Shown: piece after piece, positions 50,255 through 59,747 of the stretch
Layout of the letters: each line of letters begins with the position of its first letter
Numbering within the stretch: the first letter of the stretch is position 1
Assembly: GCF_006715785.1 (NCBI RefSeq)
Contig: NZ_VFNX01000001.1
Location: 558,001 to 622,000, forward strand
Direction: 5' to 3'
Length of the DNA stretch: 64,000 bases
From: Streptomyces puniciscabiei
Lineage (GTDB): Bacteria > Actinomycetota > Actinomycetes > Streptomycetales > Streptomycetaceae
Position numbers and translations under genes: made by a program
Notes under the pieces: generated by a model
What the model was told of the DNA's origin: nothing
The model's database searches: none
Seen by the model: the letters and a program-made list of their open reading frames with translations, nothing else

Positions 50255-50926
50255 TTAGTGCCCGTCCCCGTCGACGAGTCCCGCGTCGTAGGCGAGCAGG
50301 GCGATCTGGACGCGGTTGGCGAGGCCGAGTTTGGCGAGGATGCGGGAGACGTGGGTCTTGACGGTGGCCACGCTCATGAACAGCTCGGTGGCGATCGCCG
50401 CGTTGGCCAGGCCCCGGCCGACGGCGACGGCGACCTCGCGTTCGCGGTCGTTGAGCACGTCGAGCCGTTCACGCGCGCGTGCCCGGCGCGCGTCGGCGGC
50501 GCCACCGGCCGCGTGGCGCATCAACTGCCGGGTGACGGCGGGCGACAGGACGGGGTCGCCGGCCGCGACCCGGCGCACGGCGTCGACGATCTCGGCGGGC
50601 GGGGTGTCCTTCAGCACGAACCCGGCGGCGCCCGCGCGCAGGGCGTGCAGCACCTGTTCGTCGGCGTGGAAGGTGGTGAGCACCACGACCTGCGGAGCGT
50701 CGGCCCGCGCGCGCAGCCGCTCGGTCGCGGTGAGCCCGTCCACCGACGGCATCCGGATGTCCATGAGGACGACGTCCGGCCGGGTGCGCGAGACGGCTTC
50801 CTCGGCCTGGGCACCGTCCGCGGCCTCTCCGACGATCTCGATGTCCTCGGCCCCACCGATCATCAGGGCCAGTCCGGCCCGTACGAGCGGGTCGTCGTCG
50901 ACGAGGAGGAGTCTGATCGGCGTCAT
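50255..50926 (-). CDS. LuxR/NarL-family response regulator
   Basis: 223 aa. The receiver domain (~1-120) has acidic residues DDD near 10-12, phospho-acceptor Asp56 in VVLMDIRMP, conserved Thr in VLTTF and Lys in VLKD. The C-terminal LuxR HTH (~155-215) reads LNDREREVAVAVGRGLANAAIATELFMSVATVKTHVSRIL. It forms a two-component pair with the histidine kinase at 51010, 83 nt upstream on the same strand. No target is evident. Confidence 0.95.
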   Translation of the reverse strand: MTPIRLLLVDDDPLVRAGLALMIGGAEDIEIVGEAADGAQAEEAVSRTRPDVVLMDIRMPSVDGLTATERLRARADAPQVVVLTTFHADEQVLHALRAGAAGFVLKDTPPAEIVDAVRRVAAGDPVLSPAVTRQLMRHAAGGAADARRARARERLDVLNDREREVAVAVGRGLANAAIATELFMSVATVKTHVSRILAKLGLANRVQIALLAYDAGLVDGDGH

Positions 50927-51009
50927 GGGCTTACGTAATCACGGTTGGCCCCGGCGCCACGACTTCGCACCCGGGACCGAGTTGGGCCGTGCTCGCCCGC
51001 TCGGCGTTG

Positions 51010-52287
51010 TCAGGGTGTCGGTCCGGGCCGCCCCCAGGGCAGCCAGGCTCGCACCTCGAAGCCTCCGTCGGCCGTGGTGCCGTGGTCCAGGCGGCCGCCG
51101 GTGAGGTTCGCGCGTTCGGTGAGGCCGATCAGGCCCTGGCCGGAGCCGGGGACGGGTGTGGGCTCGGTGGTGGGCGCGGGGTTGGTCACCGTGACGGTGA
51201 GGCCCTCGCCCGGGGCGCCGGCGAGGATCAGGGTGACCTCGGCGCCGGGGGCGTGTTTGCGGGCGTTGGTCAGGGCCTCCTGGGCGATGCGGTAGGCGGT
51301 GCGGCCGACGGAGGCGGGGACGGCGGCCGGGTCGGCGACCCGGTGGTCCAGGGTCACCTTCATGCCCGCCTCGCGGCACTCGGCGACCAGGGCGTCCAGC
51401 GCGGCCAGCGTCGGTTGGCGCCGCTCGCCGACCGCGTCCTCGGCCTCGCCGGTCCGCAGCACGCCGATGATCTCCCGCAGGTCCTGGAGCGCCTCGTGCG
51501 CGCTCTCCCGGATCACTCCGGCGGCCCGGGCGATCTCCTCGCGCGGCGCGTCCGGCCGGAACTCCAGCGCGCCCGCGTGCACGCTGAGCAGGGTGAGCCG
51601 ATGGGCGAGCACGTCGTGCATCTCGCGGGCGATGGCCTCACGGGCGAGCCGCTGCGCCTGCTCGGCGCGCAGCCGCGCCTCGGTCTCCGCCCGGTGGGCC
51701 CGCTCGCGCAGGCTGAGCAGCAGCAGGCGCTTGGAGCGCACGAACATGCCCCAGCCGATGACGGAGACGACGAGCAGCACGACGAAGACGACGGCGGCGG
51801 CGAAGGGCAGGTCGGGGTCGGGGCGCAGCCAGTAGTAGACGGGTACGAGGGCGAGGTCGACGCCGCCGACCCAGGCGACGTAGCGGAAGGGCCGGTGCAC
51901 GGCGAGGGTGAACAGGGCGACCGCGCCCGCGCCGCCCGCCGTGGCGGACACCATGCCGACGGCGACCATCGCGACGGCGAGGCCCACCGGCCAGCGGCGG
52001 CGCAGCCAGACGGCGCAGCAGGACAGGGCGCCCAGCACGACGTCGGCGACGGCGAGACCCGCGGGCACGTGCGGTTGCTGCCGCAGACCGACGGCGGTCG
52101 CCAGGAACAGGAGCACGGCCAGCAGGAAGCAGCAGCTGTCGACGATCCAGTCCCGTGCGGTGCGCCGGGGCCGCCGGCCGTCGGGCCCCGAGTCCGGCTC
52201 CAGCCCGTGCAGCAGGGCGGAGGGCAGCATCCACGGGCGGGGCCCTGCCCCGCGCGCCATGGTGGGGCCAAGCCCGTTCTCCGTCAC
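51010..52287 (-). CDS. NarL-type sensor histidine kinase with multiple TM helices
   Basis: 425 aa. Five or so TM helices (~48-185) precede a HisKA_3 dimerisation domain with His224 in REMHDVLAHRL. The HATPase region (~315-420) shows AYRIAQEALTNARKHAPGA (N box) and GSGQGLIGLTERA (G box). The start codon is GTG 52287. The membrane-embedded sensor has no large extracytoplasmic domain, so it probably senses the membrane itself or an intramembrane ligand. Confidence 0.95.
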   Translation of the reverse strand: MTENGLGPTMARGAGPRPWMLPSALLHGLEPDSGPDGRRPRRTARDWIVDSCCFLLAVLLFLATAVGLRQQPHVPAGLAVADVVLGALSCCAVWLRRRWPVGLAVAMVAVGMVSATAGGAGAVALFTLAVHRPFRYVAWVGGVDLALVPVYYWLRPDPDLPFAAAVVFVVLLVVSVIGWGMFVRSKRLLLLSLRERAHRAETEARLRAEQAQRLAREAIAREMHDVLAHRLTLLSVHAGALEFRPDAPREEIARAAGVIRESAHEALQDLREIIGVLRTGEAEDAVGERRQPTLAALDALVAECREAGMKVTLDHRVADPAAVPASVGRTAYRIAQEALTNARKHAPGAEVTLILAGAPGEGLTVTVTNPAPTTEPTPVPGSGQGLIGLTERANLTGGRLDHGTTADGGFEVRAWLPWGRPGPTP

Positions 52288-52409
52288 GGTCGACCAATCT
52301 ACGCAGCCCGCGGGCCGTCGGCCGCGGCCTGCGCCTGATCGGCGACCAAAGTCGCGGACTCTTGGACTTTCGGCGGCTGCTGTCCGTCCCTTCAGCGGCC
52401 GCCGGACGA

Positions 52410-52445
52410 CAGCGGGCCGCCGGGACGGTTCCCGGCGGCCCGCTG
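52410..52445. terminator. Strong hairpin between RNase and kinase genes
   Basis: CAGCGGGCCGCCGGGA pairs perfectly with TCCCGGCGGCCCGCTG (16 bp) around a CGGT loop. It lies ~105 nt downstream of the RNase stop codon and upstream of the kinase gene. Confidence 0.85.
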
Positions 52446-52551
52446 GTGGTGCCGTGCCGCTGCGCTGCGCGCGGCCCTGGGTGGGGGGACAGCCGCGGGC
52501 GAGCGTGCGGGCACGTGTGTCGCGCCGTTGCCTGGAGGCCTGTCGGCCGGC

Positions 52552-52947
52552 TCAGCAGCCGAAGTCGATCAGGTCGAACGTGGCGTAGTGGTCGGAGGTG
52601 TAGTAGTCCTCCTGGGACTGCTCACCGGTGACGATGCGCCGGGCGCCCCGCGTGGGGGAGCCGGGGGTGATCACCGTGTACTCGTGGTAGTAGCCGTAGG
52701 ACTCGCTGGGCAGGACGCCTTCCTTGTTGGAGAAGACGGTGCCGTCCTGCGAGTACGGGTACGGGCCGCCCTGGGCGATCAGGCCCAGGGTGTCGTGGGC
52801 CTGTGACGGCAGGTTTCCGTAGCAGATGCTGCCGGCCGACGAGGCTGCGGCGTCCGCCGTGGTGGCGGAGACGGTGCCGCCCACGAGGAGGGCGGACAGG
52901 AGCGCGGCTGCGGCGCCGATGCGAGTAGCGCGTGGGGGGAATCTCAT
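52552..52947 (-). CDS. Secreted guanyl-specific ribonuclease (RNase Sa type)
   Basis: 131 aa including a signal peptide (MRFPPRATRI, Ala-rich core, TTADAAA). The mature domain is colinear with RNase Sa with a constant +35 offset. Catalytic Glu89 (YHEYT), Arg100, Arg104 (RRIVTG) and His120 (DHYATF) match Glu54, Arg65, Arg69 and His85, and Cys42/Cys131 match the single disulfide. It cleaves single-stranded RNA after G. No intracellular inhibitor gene is obvious nearby. Confidence 0.96.
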   Translation of the reverse strand: MRFPPRATRIGAAAALLSALLVGGTVSATTADAAASSAGSICYGNLPSQAHDTLGLIAQGGPYPYSQDGTVFSNKEGVLPSESYGYYHEYTVITPGSPTRGARRIVTGEQSQEDYYTSDHYATFDLIDFGC

Positions 52948-52992
52948 GCCCTCATGATGACGCGCGTAGACGTTGGCATGTCAACGACAAGA

Positions 52993-53011
52993 TTGAAGAT
53001 TTTCCCTTCAA
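52993..53011. promoter_or_regulatory. Inverted repeat in front of the RNase gene
   Basis: TTGAAG and CTTCAA, separated by ATTTTCC, lie ~45 nt upstream of the RNase start in an AT-rich patch (52975-53037) that also contains TTAAC-like sequence. This may be an operator. The protein is unknown. Confidence 0.35.
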
Positions 53012-53032
53012 GTCCGTTGAGTTTTCGTGAAG

Positions 53033-53944
53033 TTAACCTGCCGCCCCGCGCCCCCACGCCGTCCCCGCAAGCACCAGCGCACCGCCCGCGAGAGCGAGCG
53101 GGCCGAGCCGTTCCCCGCCCAGCGCGATTCCCGCCGCGGCGGCCCACAGCGGCTCGGTGCCGAGCAGCAGCCCGACCCGGGACGGGGACGTACGGCGGAC
53201 CGCCCACATCTGCACGAAGAAGGCGAACACCGTGCAGAGCGCGGACAGGAACAGCAGCCCCGCCCAGTCCCGGGCGCCGAACCCGGCCGCGACCGCCCAG
53301 GGCGCCGGACCGCCCGAGACCGGGGACAGCGCGGCGAAGACGGCGACGGACGCGCCGAGTTGGACGGTGGTCAGCGGCAGCGCGTCGGCGCCCCGTACGG
53401 CCCGGAGCCGGGACATGGCGAGGACGTGCAGGGTGCGGGCGAGCGCGGCGAGCAGCATCAGCAGGTCGCCGGTGCCCGGCCGGGTGAAGCCGCCGCCCTG
53501 GGTGAGCAGGACGACGCCGAGCACCGACAGCAGGGCCGCGCCGAGGAAGGCCGGGGTGGGCCGGGTGCGGCTGACGGCGGCCTCGGCGAGCGGGGTGAAG
53601 ACCATGGTGAGGCTGATGATCAGACCGGCGTTGGTCGCGGAGGTGTGCACCACCCCGTACGTCTCCAGCAGGAAGATCCCGCTCAGGATCACTCCCAGCA
53701 GGGCGGCGCCGCGCCACTGGGCGGCGGTCAGGGCGCGCAGGGCCCGCCGCCCGGCGACGGCCAGGACGGGCACGGCGAGCGCGAACCGCAGCACCAGCAC
53801 GGCGAGGACCGTACGGGCTGTGGTGATGTCCTTGGCGGCGAGGTAGCTGGCACCCCAGCACACGGCGACGAGCAGCACGGGCAGGTCGGTGTACCAGGCG
53901 CGCCGGGGCAGGGCGGTGGGCCCCGGTACGGCGATCGACGACAT
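53033..53944 (-). CDS. DMT-superfamily (EamA) transporter
   Basis: 303 aa with ten predicted TM helices in two EamA repeats (WGASYLAAKDITTA at the start of the first repeat; GLLFLSALCTVFAFFVQMWAVRRTSPSRVGLLLGTEPLWAA in the second). It is probably a metabolite exporter. The ATG at 53944 begins it. Substrate unknown. Confidence 0.93.
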   Translation of the reverse strand: MSSIAVPGPTALPRRAWYTDLPVLLVAVCWGASYLAAKDITTARTVLAVLVLRFALAVPVLAVAGRRALRALTAAQWRGAALLGVILSGIFLLETYGVVHTSATNAGLIISLTMVFTPLAEAAVSRTRPTPAFLGAALLSVLGVVLLTQGGGFTRPGTGDLLMLLAALARTLHVLAMSRLRAVRGADALPLTTVQLGASVAVFAALSPVSGGPAPWAVAAGFGARDWAGLLFLSALCTVFAFFVQMWAVRRTSPSRVGLLLGTEPLWAAAAGIALGGERLGPLALAGGALVLAGTAWGRGAAG

Positions 53945-54052
53945 GGGGCGGCTCTCCCGGTCTCCGAAGGGGTGCGGAGACGTCGGCGGCTCGCACGGGC
54001 GTGATCACCGTACCGGCGGGGCCGGTCTTCGGCCAGGGATTTGCGGTGCGCC

Positions 54053-54679
54053 TCAGGCGTCTTCGGGGAGTTCGTACGAGCCGTACTCGGGGTCGCCCGC
54101 CAGGTCGTACGACTGGATGGAGACGCCCGCGCCCGTGACGCGGCCGGCGGTGTGGCGGAAGGCGGTGGGGGCCGTGCCCTCGGGAAACAGGCGGCGGCCG
54201 GTGCCGAGGAGGACCGGGAAGGTCACCAGGTGCAGGGTGTCGAGGAGCCGGAGGTCGATGAGGGAGCGGACCAGGGCGCCGCTGCCGTGGACCTGGAGTT
54301 CACCGTCCGTGCGCTCCTTCAGGGCCTGGACCTCCTTGGTGAGGTCGCCGCCGAGCACGGTGGTGCCGGACCAGGCCGGGTCGGTGAGGGTCGCGGAGGG
54401 GACGTACTTCGGCAGGGCGTTGAGCTTGGCGGCGATGAGGTTGGCCGGGTCGGTCACCTTGGGCCAGTACGCGGCGAAGATGTCGTACGTACGGCGGCCG
54501 AGCAGGAAGGCGCCGGCCCGGTCGAAGACCTCGGTGACGAACCTGCCGAAGTCGTCGTCGCCGTACACGAAGCTCCAGCCGCCGTGGGTGAAGCCGCCGC
54601 TGGTGTCCTCCTGGGGGCCGCCCGGGGCCTGGTGGACGCCGTCGAGGGTGACGAAGACGGTGGAGACGAGCTTGCCCAT
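54053..54679 (-). CDS. Dihydrofolate-reductase-like (RibD C-terminal) protein
   Basis: 208 aa, ATG at 54679. MGKLVSTVFVTLDGV, LLGRRTYDIFAAYWP (NADPH-binding GR motif) and LVRSLIDLRLLDTLHLVTFPVLLGTGRRLFPEG are the standard features of the DHFR-like RibD_C family, which reduces small heterocycles. The true substrate is unknown. Its neighbours belong to different functions. Confidence 0.93.
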   Translation of the reverse strand: MGKLVSTVFVTLDGVHQAPGGPQEDTSGGFTHGGWSFVYGDDDFGRFVTEVFDRAGAFLLGRRTYDIFAAYWPKVTDPANLIAAKLNALPKYVPSATLTDPAWSGTTVLGGDLTKEVQALKERTDGELQVHGSGALVRSLIDLRLLDTLHLVTFPVLLGTGRRLFPEGTAPTAFRHTAGRVTGAGVSIQSYDLAGDPEYGSYELPEDA

Positions 54680-54753
54680 GAGGGGTGCCTTCTTCCGGGT
54701 GCGGGGTCTGCTGCCATCACCTCAGACCCCGCCGCCGCCCGGAACTCATCGGC

Positions 54754-55569
54754 TCAGCCGGCGTGGGTGGAGAACAGTCCGCCGGTCGGGCCCTGCTTGT
54801 CGCCGCCCTGGGCTTTCTTCAGGGCGTTGGCGAGGCTCTCGATGGTGAGGGACTGCAGGATCACCCGGCCGTTGCCCTCCAGGGTGGCCAGGGACAGGCC
54901 CTCGCCGCCGAACACGGCGTTCATGATCCCCTGGCGGTTGAGGCCGCCGACGCGCTGGACGCCGTACTGGATGCCCTCCTCGAAGGCGACCACGCAGCCG
55001 GTGTCCACCTCGATGCGGCCGCCGAAGTCCGCCGGGTTGAGGTCGATGAAGTTGCCCGCGCCGGCGATGATCACCGTGCCGTACCCGGTGAACTTCTCCA
55101 GGATGAAGCCCTCGCCGCCGCTCATGCCGGTGCGGCCGCCGGCGAAGGCGATGCCGAAGTCGACGGTGGACTCGGCGGCCACGAAGGCGTCCTTCTCGGC
55201 GAACCACGCGCGCCTGCCGTCGAGTTCCAGGGCCCGCATCTCACCCGGGAGCACACCGGCGAAGCCGACCGTGCCCTCGCCGCCCTGGGAGGTGAAGTAC
55301 TGGAACGCCAGCGACTCGCCCGCGAGCATGCGCTGGCCCACCTGCATGGCGGTGCCCATGGCCTGGCGCAGCAGGCCGCCCATGCCGCCGCCGGAGCCGC
55401 CCTGCTGCTGTCCTCCGTTGTTCGACGGGCCGGACAGCCGCGTCTCCATGGTCACGTTCGTCGTCTTGAACAGGAACTTTCCGGCCTCGCAGTACACGGT
55501 CTGGCCGGGCTGCAGGTTGACGACCGCCATCTGCATGGCGTTGCCGACGATCTCTTGCTGAAGGGTCAC
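54754..55569 (-). CDS. AIM24/TIGR00266-family protein
   Basis: 271 aa. The family beta-barrel core is visible: QTVYCEAGKFLFKTTNV, GESLAFQYFTSQGGEGTVGFAGVLPGEMRALEL, FVAAESTVDFGIAFAGG and TVIIAGAGNFIDLNPADF. The central Gly/Gln-rich loop (NNGGQQQGGSGGGMGGL) is typical of Streptomyces members. Molecular function is not established. Confidence 0.92.
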   Translation of the reverse strand: MTLQQEIVGNAMQMAVVNLQPGQTVYCEAGKFLFKTTNVTMETRLSGPSNNGGQQQGGSGGGMGGLLRQAMGTAMQVGQRMLAGESLAFQYFTSQGGEGTVGFAGVLPGEMRALELDGRRAWFAEKDAFVAAESTVDFGIAFAGGRTGMSGGEGFILEKFTGYGTVIIAGAGNFIDLNPADFGGRIEVDTGCVVAFEEGIQYGVQRVGGLNRQGIMNAVFGGEGLSLATLEGNGRVILQSLTIESLANALKKAQGGDKQGPTGGLFSTHAG

Positions 55570-55636
55570 GCGGGGAGAACGCGGGAGCCGGACCCGTAAG
55601 TTCCGGCCACCCGGAAACGGGTCCTTGTGGGTGACA

Positions 55637-55676
55637 CGCGGGGCGCCCGGTGCTGTCCAGGCCGGGGCGCCCCGCG
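55637..55676. terminator. Hairpin terminator between AIM24 and allantoicase genes
   Basis: CGCGGGGCGCC and GGCGCCCCGCG form an 11-bp perfect stem ~28 nt after the allantoicase stop codon. Confidence 0.8.
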
Positions 55677-55703
55677 CGGGTCAGGGGTGGGTCGGGGAGT
55701 GGG

Positions 55704-56834
55704 TCAGCCGCCCAGTTCCTGGTGCCGGGCGGCGAGACCGGCCGCGCCCTGCTCGGTCAGGGAGCCGAACAGACGCAGGCGGGAGATGCCGCCGTCGGGG
55801 AAGATGTCGATCCGCGCGTGCGTGCCGACCACGGGCTCGGGGAGCACGAACCGGTGGTTGGTGTCGGCCTGGAGGCGGGTGCGCGGGACGATCTCCGTCC
55901 AGTCGCCGTTCTCGCCGTCCTTCACCGACACCGACGCCCAGCCGGCGCTGTTGCCCTTCAGGTAGGCGGTGTCGATCTCGATCGCGCGGATCTGGGACTG
56001 GGCGACCAGCTGGTAGCGGATCCAGTCGTTGCCCTGGTCGCGGCGGCGGCGGGTCTCCCAGCCGTCGTCCATCTTGCGCGAGCGGCCCGGCTGGATGGTG
56101 TTGGTGGCCGGGGAGTAGAAGAGGTTCGAGGCGTCCTCGACCCGGCCGCCGTTCTCCAGGGCGACCACGTCGAAGGTGCCCAGAACGGACAGCCACTGCG
56201 GATCGGGCACCACCTCGCCGTATACGCGCAGGCGCGCGATGCCGCCGTCGGGGTGCTGGTTGACCCGCAGGTGGGTGAAGCGCTGCTCGACGGTGACCTC
56301 GAAGCCGTTGGCCGCGTGGCCGCCGACGGCGGTGCGCGGGACGATCGTCGTCCACTTCACGTCGTCGCCCAGCAGCTCCTCAGGGGACGGCGAGCCGGGT
56401 ACGGACGTGCCCTCGATGGAGACCGCCTGCGGGTAGTTGCCCCGGAAGTGGGCGGTGTCGACGACGATCCCGCGGATCACCCCGGGCGCGCCGAGCCGGA
56501 CCAGCGCCCAGTCGTGGTCCTCGGCGGTCGGCCACGGGTGCTCGGCGCAGGCGCCGCGCCGGCGGCGGGTCTCCCAGCCGTCCATGACCTTGCCCTTGTG
56601 CCCGAAGTGCTCGGGGTCGAACTCGGCCCGCTCGGGCACCAGCAGGTTCTCCCGCTGGGCGAAGAACTCGTCGTTGGCGGCGATGACACCGGCGCCGAGC
56701 TGCCGGTCGGCGAGGTTGGCGTACTGGGTGAAGGGGAAGTCGGCGGTGCGGTAGTCCGCGTACGGGTCGCCGCCTCCGTAGGGGTTCGCGTCGCCGGTGA
56801 AACTCGCCAAACTCGATTGATGCAGCGCCGTCAC
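55704..56834 (-). CDS. alc: Allantoicase
   Basis: 376 aa, GTG at 56834. Two homologous jelly-roll repeats are visible: KVMDGWETRRRRG (~82-94) with HDWALVRLG...GVIRGIVVDTAHFRGNYP, and KMDDGWETRRRRD (~264-276) with NDWIRYQLV...RAIEIDTAYLKGN. This tandem architecture is diagnostic of allantoicase, which hydrolyses allantoate to ureidoglycolate and urea. It follows allB by 52 nt on the same strand. Confidence 0.96.
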   Translation of the reverse strand: MTALHQSSLASFTGDANPYGGGDPYADYRTADFPFTQYANLADRQLGAGVIAANDEFFAQRENLLVPERAEFDPEHFGHKGKVMDGWETRRRRGACAEHPWPTAEDHDWALVRLGAPGVIRGIVVDTAHFRGNYPQAVSIEGTSVPGSPSPEELLGDDVKWTTIVPRTAVGGHAANGFEVTVEQRFTHLRVNQHPDGGIARLRVYGEVVPDPQWLSVLGTFDVVALENGGRVEDASNLFYSPATNTIQPGRSRKMDDGWETRRRRDQGNDWIRYQLVAQSQIRAIEIDTAYLKGNSAGWASVSVKDGENGDWTEIVPRTRLQADTNHRFVLPEPVVGTHARIDIFPDGGISRLRLFGSLTEQGAAGLAARHQELGG

Positions 56835-56886
56835 GGTGATCAGGGGGTCCTTTCTGGAGTCGGCCCGTCGCGGGTGCGGGGCCGGC

Positions 56887-58227
56887 TTACTGGGGGCGGG
56901 CGAGCAGGGCGCCCTTGGGGTCGGTGAACTCGCCGTCGGCGACGATGCGTTCGCCGCGCAGCCAGGTGGACTTCACGACGCCGTACAGGGTCTTGCCGGC
57001 GTACGCGGTGACCCGGTTGCGGTGCTGGAGGCCGGCCGGGTCGACGGTGAAGGTCTCGTCGGGGGCGAGGACCGCGAAGTCGGCGTCGCGGCCGGGTGCG
57101 ATCGCGCCCTTGGAAGAGTCCAGACCGGCGAGGGCTGCCGTCCGCGTGGACATCCAGCGCACGACGTCCTCCAGACCGTGACCGCGCTTGCGGGCCTCGG
57201 TCCACACGGCGGACAGGCTGAGCTGGAGGCCGGAGATGCCGCCCCAGGCGGTGGCGAAGTCCTCGGTCTTCAGGTCGGCGGTGGAGGGCGAGTGGTCGGT
57301 GACGACGCAGTCGATGGTGCCGTCGGCCAGCGCCTCCCAGAGCAGGTCCTGGTTGGCGGCCTCGCGGATGGGCGGGCAGCACTTGAACTCGCTGGCGCCG
57401 TCCGGCACTTCCTCGGCGGTCAGGGTGAGGTAGTGCGGGCAGGTCTCCACGGTGATCCGCACGCCCTCGGCGCGGGCGGCGCGGATCAGCGGCAGCGCGT
57501 CGCTGGAGGACAGGTGCAGCACGTGCACGCGCGCGTGGAGGCGGCGGGCCTGCGCGATGAGGTTCGCGATGGCCGTGTCCTCGGCGTCGCGCGGGCGGGA
57601 GGCGAGGAAGTCGGCGTACCTGGGGCCGCCGTGCTGGGGAGCGGCGGCGAGGTGGTGCGGGTCCTCGGCGTGCACGATCAGCAGGCCGTCGAAGCCGGCG
57701 ATCTCCGCCATGGACCGGGCGAGCCGGTCCTGGTCCAGGTGCGGGAACTCGTCCACGCCGGACGGGGACAGGAAGGCCTTGAAGCCGAAGACTCCGGCCT
57801 CGTGCAGCGGGCGCAGGTCCTTGACGTTGTCCGGCAGCGCGCCGCCCCAGAATCCGACGTCGATGTGCGCCTTGTCGGCGGCGACCTCCCGCTTCACCCG
57901 CAGGTTCTCGACGGTCGTGGTCGGCGGCAGGGAGTTGAGCGGCATGTCGATCAGCGTGGTGATGCCGCCCGCCGCCGCCGCGCGGGTGGCGGTCCAGAAG
58001 CCCTCCCACTCGGTGCGGCCCGGGTCGTTGACGTGCACGTGGGTGTCGACCAGGCCGGGCAGCAGGACGTGGTCGCCGAGGTCCTCCAGCCGCGCGCCGG
58101 CCGGGGCCTCGGTGTCGTACGGCAGGACTGCCGTGATCCTTCCGGCGGACACGGTGACCGTGGCGGCCCGCGTCCCCTCCGGAGTGATGACGCGCGTCGA
58201 GCGCAGGACCAGTTCAGCGTCGGACAC
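56887..58227 (-). CDS. allB: Allantoinase
   Basis: 446 aa cyclic amidohydrolase converting allantoin to allantoate. The binuclear metal site has His63 and His65 in [11 protein letters not shown]; the region of the carbamylated Lys, [11 protein letters not shown], comes next, followed by [16 protein letters not shown] and a later Asp in DHSP. Together with alc it forms the allantoin degradation operon. The ATG is at 58227; the divergent regulator starts at 58501. Confidence 0.96.
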   Translation of the reverse strand: MSDAELVLRSTRVITPEGTRAATVTVSAGRITAVLPYDTEAPAGARLEDLGDHVLLPGLVDTHVHVNDPGRTEWEGFWTATRAAAAGGITTLIDMPLNSLPPTTTVENLRVKREVAADKAHIDVGFWGGALPDNVKDLRPLHEAGVFGFKAFLSPSGVDEFPHLDQDRLARSMAEIAGFDGLLIVHAEDPHHLAAAPQHGGPRYADFLASRPRDAEDTAIANLIAQARRLHARVHVLHLSSSDALPLIRAARAEGVRITVETCPHYLTLTAEEVPDGASEFKCCPPIREAANQDLLWEALADGTIDCVVTDHSPSTADLKTEDFATAWGGISGLQLSLSAVWTEARKRGHGLEDVVRWMSTRTAALAGLDSSKGAIAPGRDADFAVLAPDETFTVDPAGLQHRNRVTAYAGKTLYGVVKSTWLRGERIVADGEFTDPKGALLARPQ

Positions 58228-58385
58228 CCGAACCCCTCTCTGTACCGCCGTTTTACGCCCAGGAAACGGGATTTACACCCACGTAACGGATTTCAACGTT
58301 CTGTTGAAGGAGTCTTCACTCCCACTCCCCCGCCGTCAAGGGGCACACTTCTGGACAGCACGCGACGCGCACCCACTCTGGACGT

Positions 58386-58400
58386 TTCCACAAAGCGGAA
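58386..58400. promoter_or_regulatory. Operator TTCCACAAAGCGGAA between allB and the IclR gene
   Basis: This 15-bp interrupted palindrome (TTCC-N7-GGAA) recurs as TTCCACAATGAGGAA at 60417-60431 in front of malate synthase, with 13 of 15 positions identical. It probably binds the IclR-family regulator. A second inverted repeat TTCAAC-N5-GTTGAA lies at 58292-58308. Confidence 0.72.
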
Positions 58401-58500
58401 TTAGAATTCCAGCAAGCAGAACGTAGCTATGTACAAGCAGGGAGTCAACCGGCCGCCGGGTAGGCTTCTCCCCTCTCGCCAGTCCCGAAAGGAACGCGCC

Positions 58501-59295
58501 GTGCCGACGTCCAGCGCCAGCACCACCGACTCCGCCAAATCCTCCGCCGGTGGCGGGGTCCAGTCCCTGGAGCGCGCCTTCGATCTGCTCGAGCGGATGG
58601 CGGACGCGGGCGGCGAGGTCGGTCTGAGCGAGCTGTCCGCGACCAGTGGGCTGCCGCTGCCGACCATCCACCGGCTGATGCGCACCCTGGTCGCCTGCGG
58701 GTACGTCCGCCAGCAGCCGAACCGGCGCTATGCGCTCGGCCCCCGGCTCATCCGGCTCGGCGAGTCGGCGTCCCGGCTGCTCGGCACCTGGGCGCGGCCG
58801 TATCTCGCGCGGCTGGTCGAGGAGACCGGCGAGACGGCGAACATGGCGCTGCTGGACGGCGACGAGATCGTGTACGTGGCGCAGGTGCCGTCGAAGCATT
58901 CGATGCGGATGTTCACGGAAGTGGGGCGACGGGTGCTGCCGCACTCGACCGGCGTGGGCAAGGCACTGCTGGCCGGGGTGCCGGACGAAGAGGTACGGGC
59001 GCTGCTGTCCCGTACGGGGATGCCCGCCGCGACGGAGAAGACGATCACCACGCCCGAGGGATTCCTGGCGGCGCTGGAGGACGTGCGGCAGCTGGGGTAC
59101 GCCGTGGACGACAACGAGCAGGAGATAGGGGTCCGGTGCCTCGCGGTGTCCGTGCCGGAGTCTCCGACGGCTGCGGCGATCTCCATCTCCGGGCCGGCCG
59201 GGCGGGTCACGGAAGCGGCTACCGAGAAGATCGTGCCGGTGCTGCAGCAGATCGCCCTTGAGCTGTCCCAGGCTTTGGCGAGTTCGGGCGCCTGA
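58501..59295 (+). CDS. allR: IclR-family regulator (AllR-like)
   Basis: 264 aa from the GTG at 58501, preceded by AAAGGAA. An earlier ATG at 58429 lacks a ribosome binding site. The N-terminal winged helix (VQSLERAFDLLERM, VGLSELSATSGLPLPTIHRLMRTL) is followed by the IclR effector domain (VAQVPSKHSMRMFTEVGRRVLPHSTGVGKALLAG, CLAVSVPE). Its position next to allB/alc and near aceB suggests AllR, which represses allantoin use and is released by allantoate or glyoxylate-type effectors in other Streptomyces. The target operator is suggested by the shared 15-mer. Confidence 0.93.
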   Translation: MPTSSASTTDSAKSSAGGGVQSLERAFDLLERMADAGGEVGLSELSATSGLPLPTIHRLMRTLVACGYVRQQPNRRYALGPRLIRLGESASRLLGTWARPYLARLVEETGETANMALLDGDEIVYVAQVPSKHSMRMFTEVGRRVLPHSTGVGKALLAGVPDEEVRALLSRTGMPAATEKTITTPEGFLAALEDVRQLGYAVDDNEQEIGVRCLAVSVPESPTAAAISISGPAGRVTEAATEKIVPVLQQIALELSQALASSGA

Positions 59296-59303
59296 GAGCG
59301 CAT

Positions 59304-59618
59304 TCAGGATCGCGGCGACTCACCGAAGAGATCCACCGCCTCCCGGACGCCGCTCAACCCCCTGGCCAGGGCACTCACCGAGCCGATCGCACCCGCGATC
59401 AGTAACAGGGAGCTGCGCAGGCGCGGGATCTCGGGCGAACCGCCGGACGCCATCGCAGCCAGCGCGGCCAGCTCGTCCTCGGCTATGGCGCGGTCGGGGA
59501 ACTCGGAGGGCAGCGCCGCGAGTTCGCGGCGCAGCCGGGACACCGCGGTCCGCAGTTCCGCCACTCGCGGGTCCTCGTCGCTGCCGGTCACTGGCCTCTG
59601 CCCCAAGCTCCGCAACAC
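59304..59618 (-). CDS. DUF5955-family protein
   Basis: 104 aa. The pattern VTGSDEDPRVAELRTAVSRLRRELAAL, then FPDRAIAEDELAALAAMA, then a C-terminal hydrophobic helix (SLLLIAGAIGSVSALARGL) belongs to a Streptomyces family of unknown function I recall as DUF5955. GTG 59618 is chosen because of GGGGAGGG just upstream; GTG 59591 is an alternative. The gene is convergent with the IclR gene. Confidence 0.82.
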   Translation of the reverse strand: MLRSLGQRPVTGSDEDPRVAELRTAVSRLRRELAALPSEFPDRAIAEDELAALAAMASGGSPEIPRLRSSLLLIAGAIGSVSALARGLSGVREAVDLFGESPRS

Positions 59619-59747
59619 AGCCCTCCCCCTCACACGCCGTCGTGCGCGGGCCAGTAAACGCCACCGCGTCCGGGAGCGCCACCGCGCGGACCGAAATTCA
59701 GCCCAAGGAAACCCGCCGCCACACCCCCCGTCAGGTATGCAGGACGC

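Noticed and set aside
52993..53011. Strong operator for the RNase gene
   Set aside because: The arms are only six bases and no second copy is present in the window, so it is listed only as a weak candidate.
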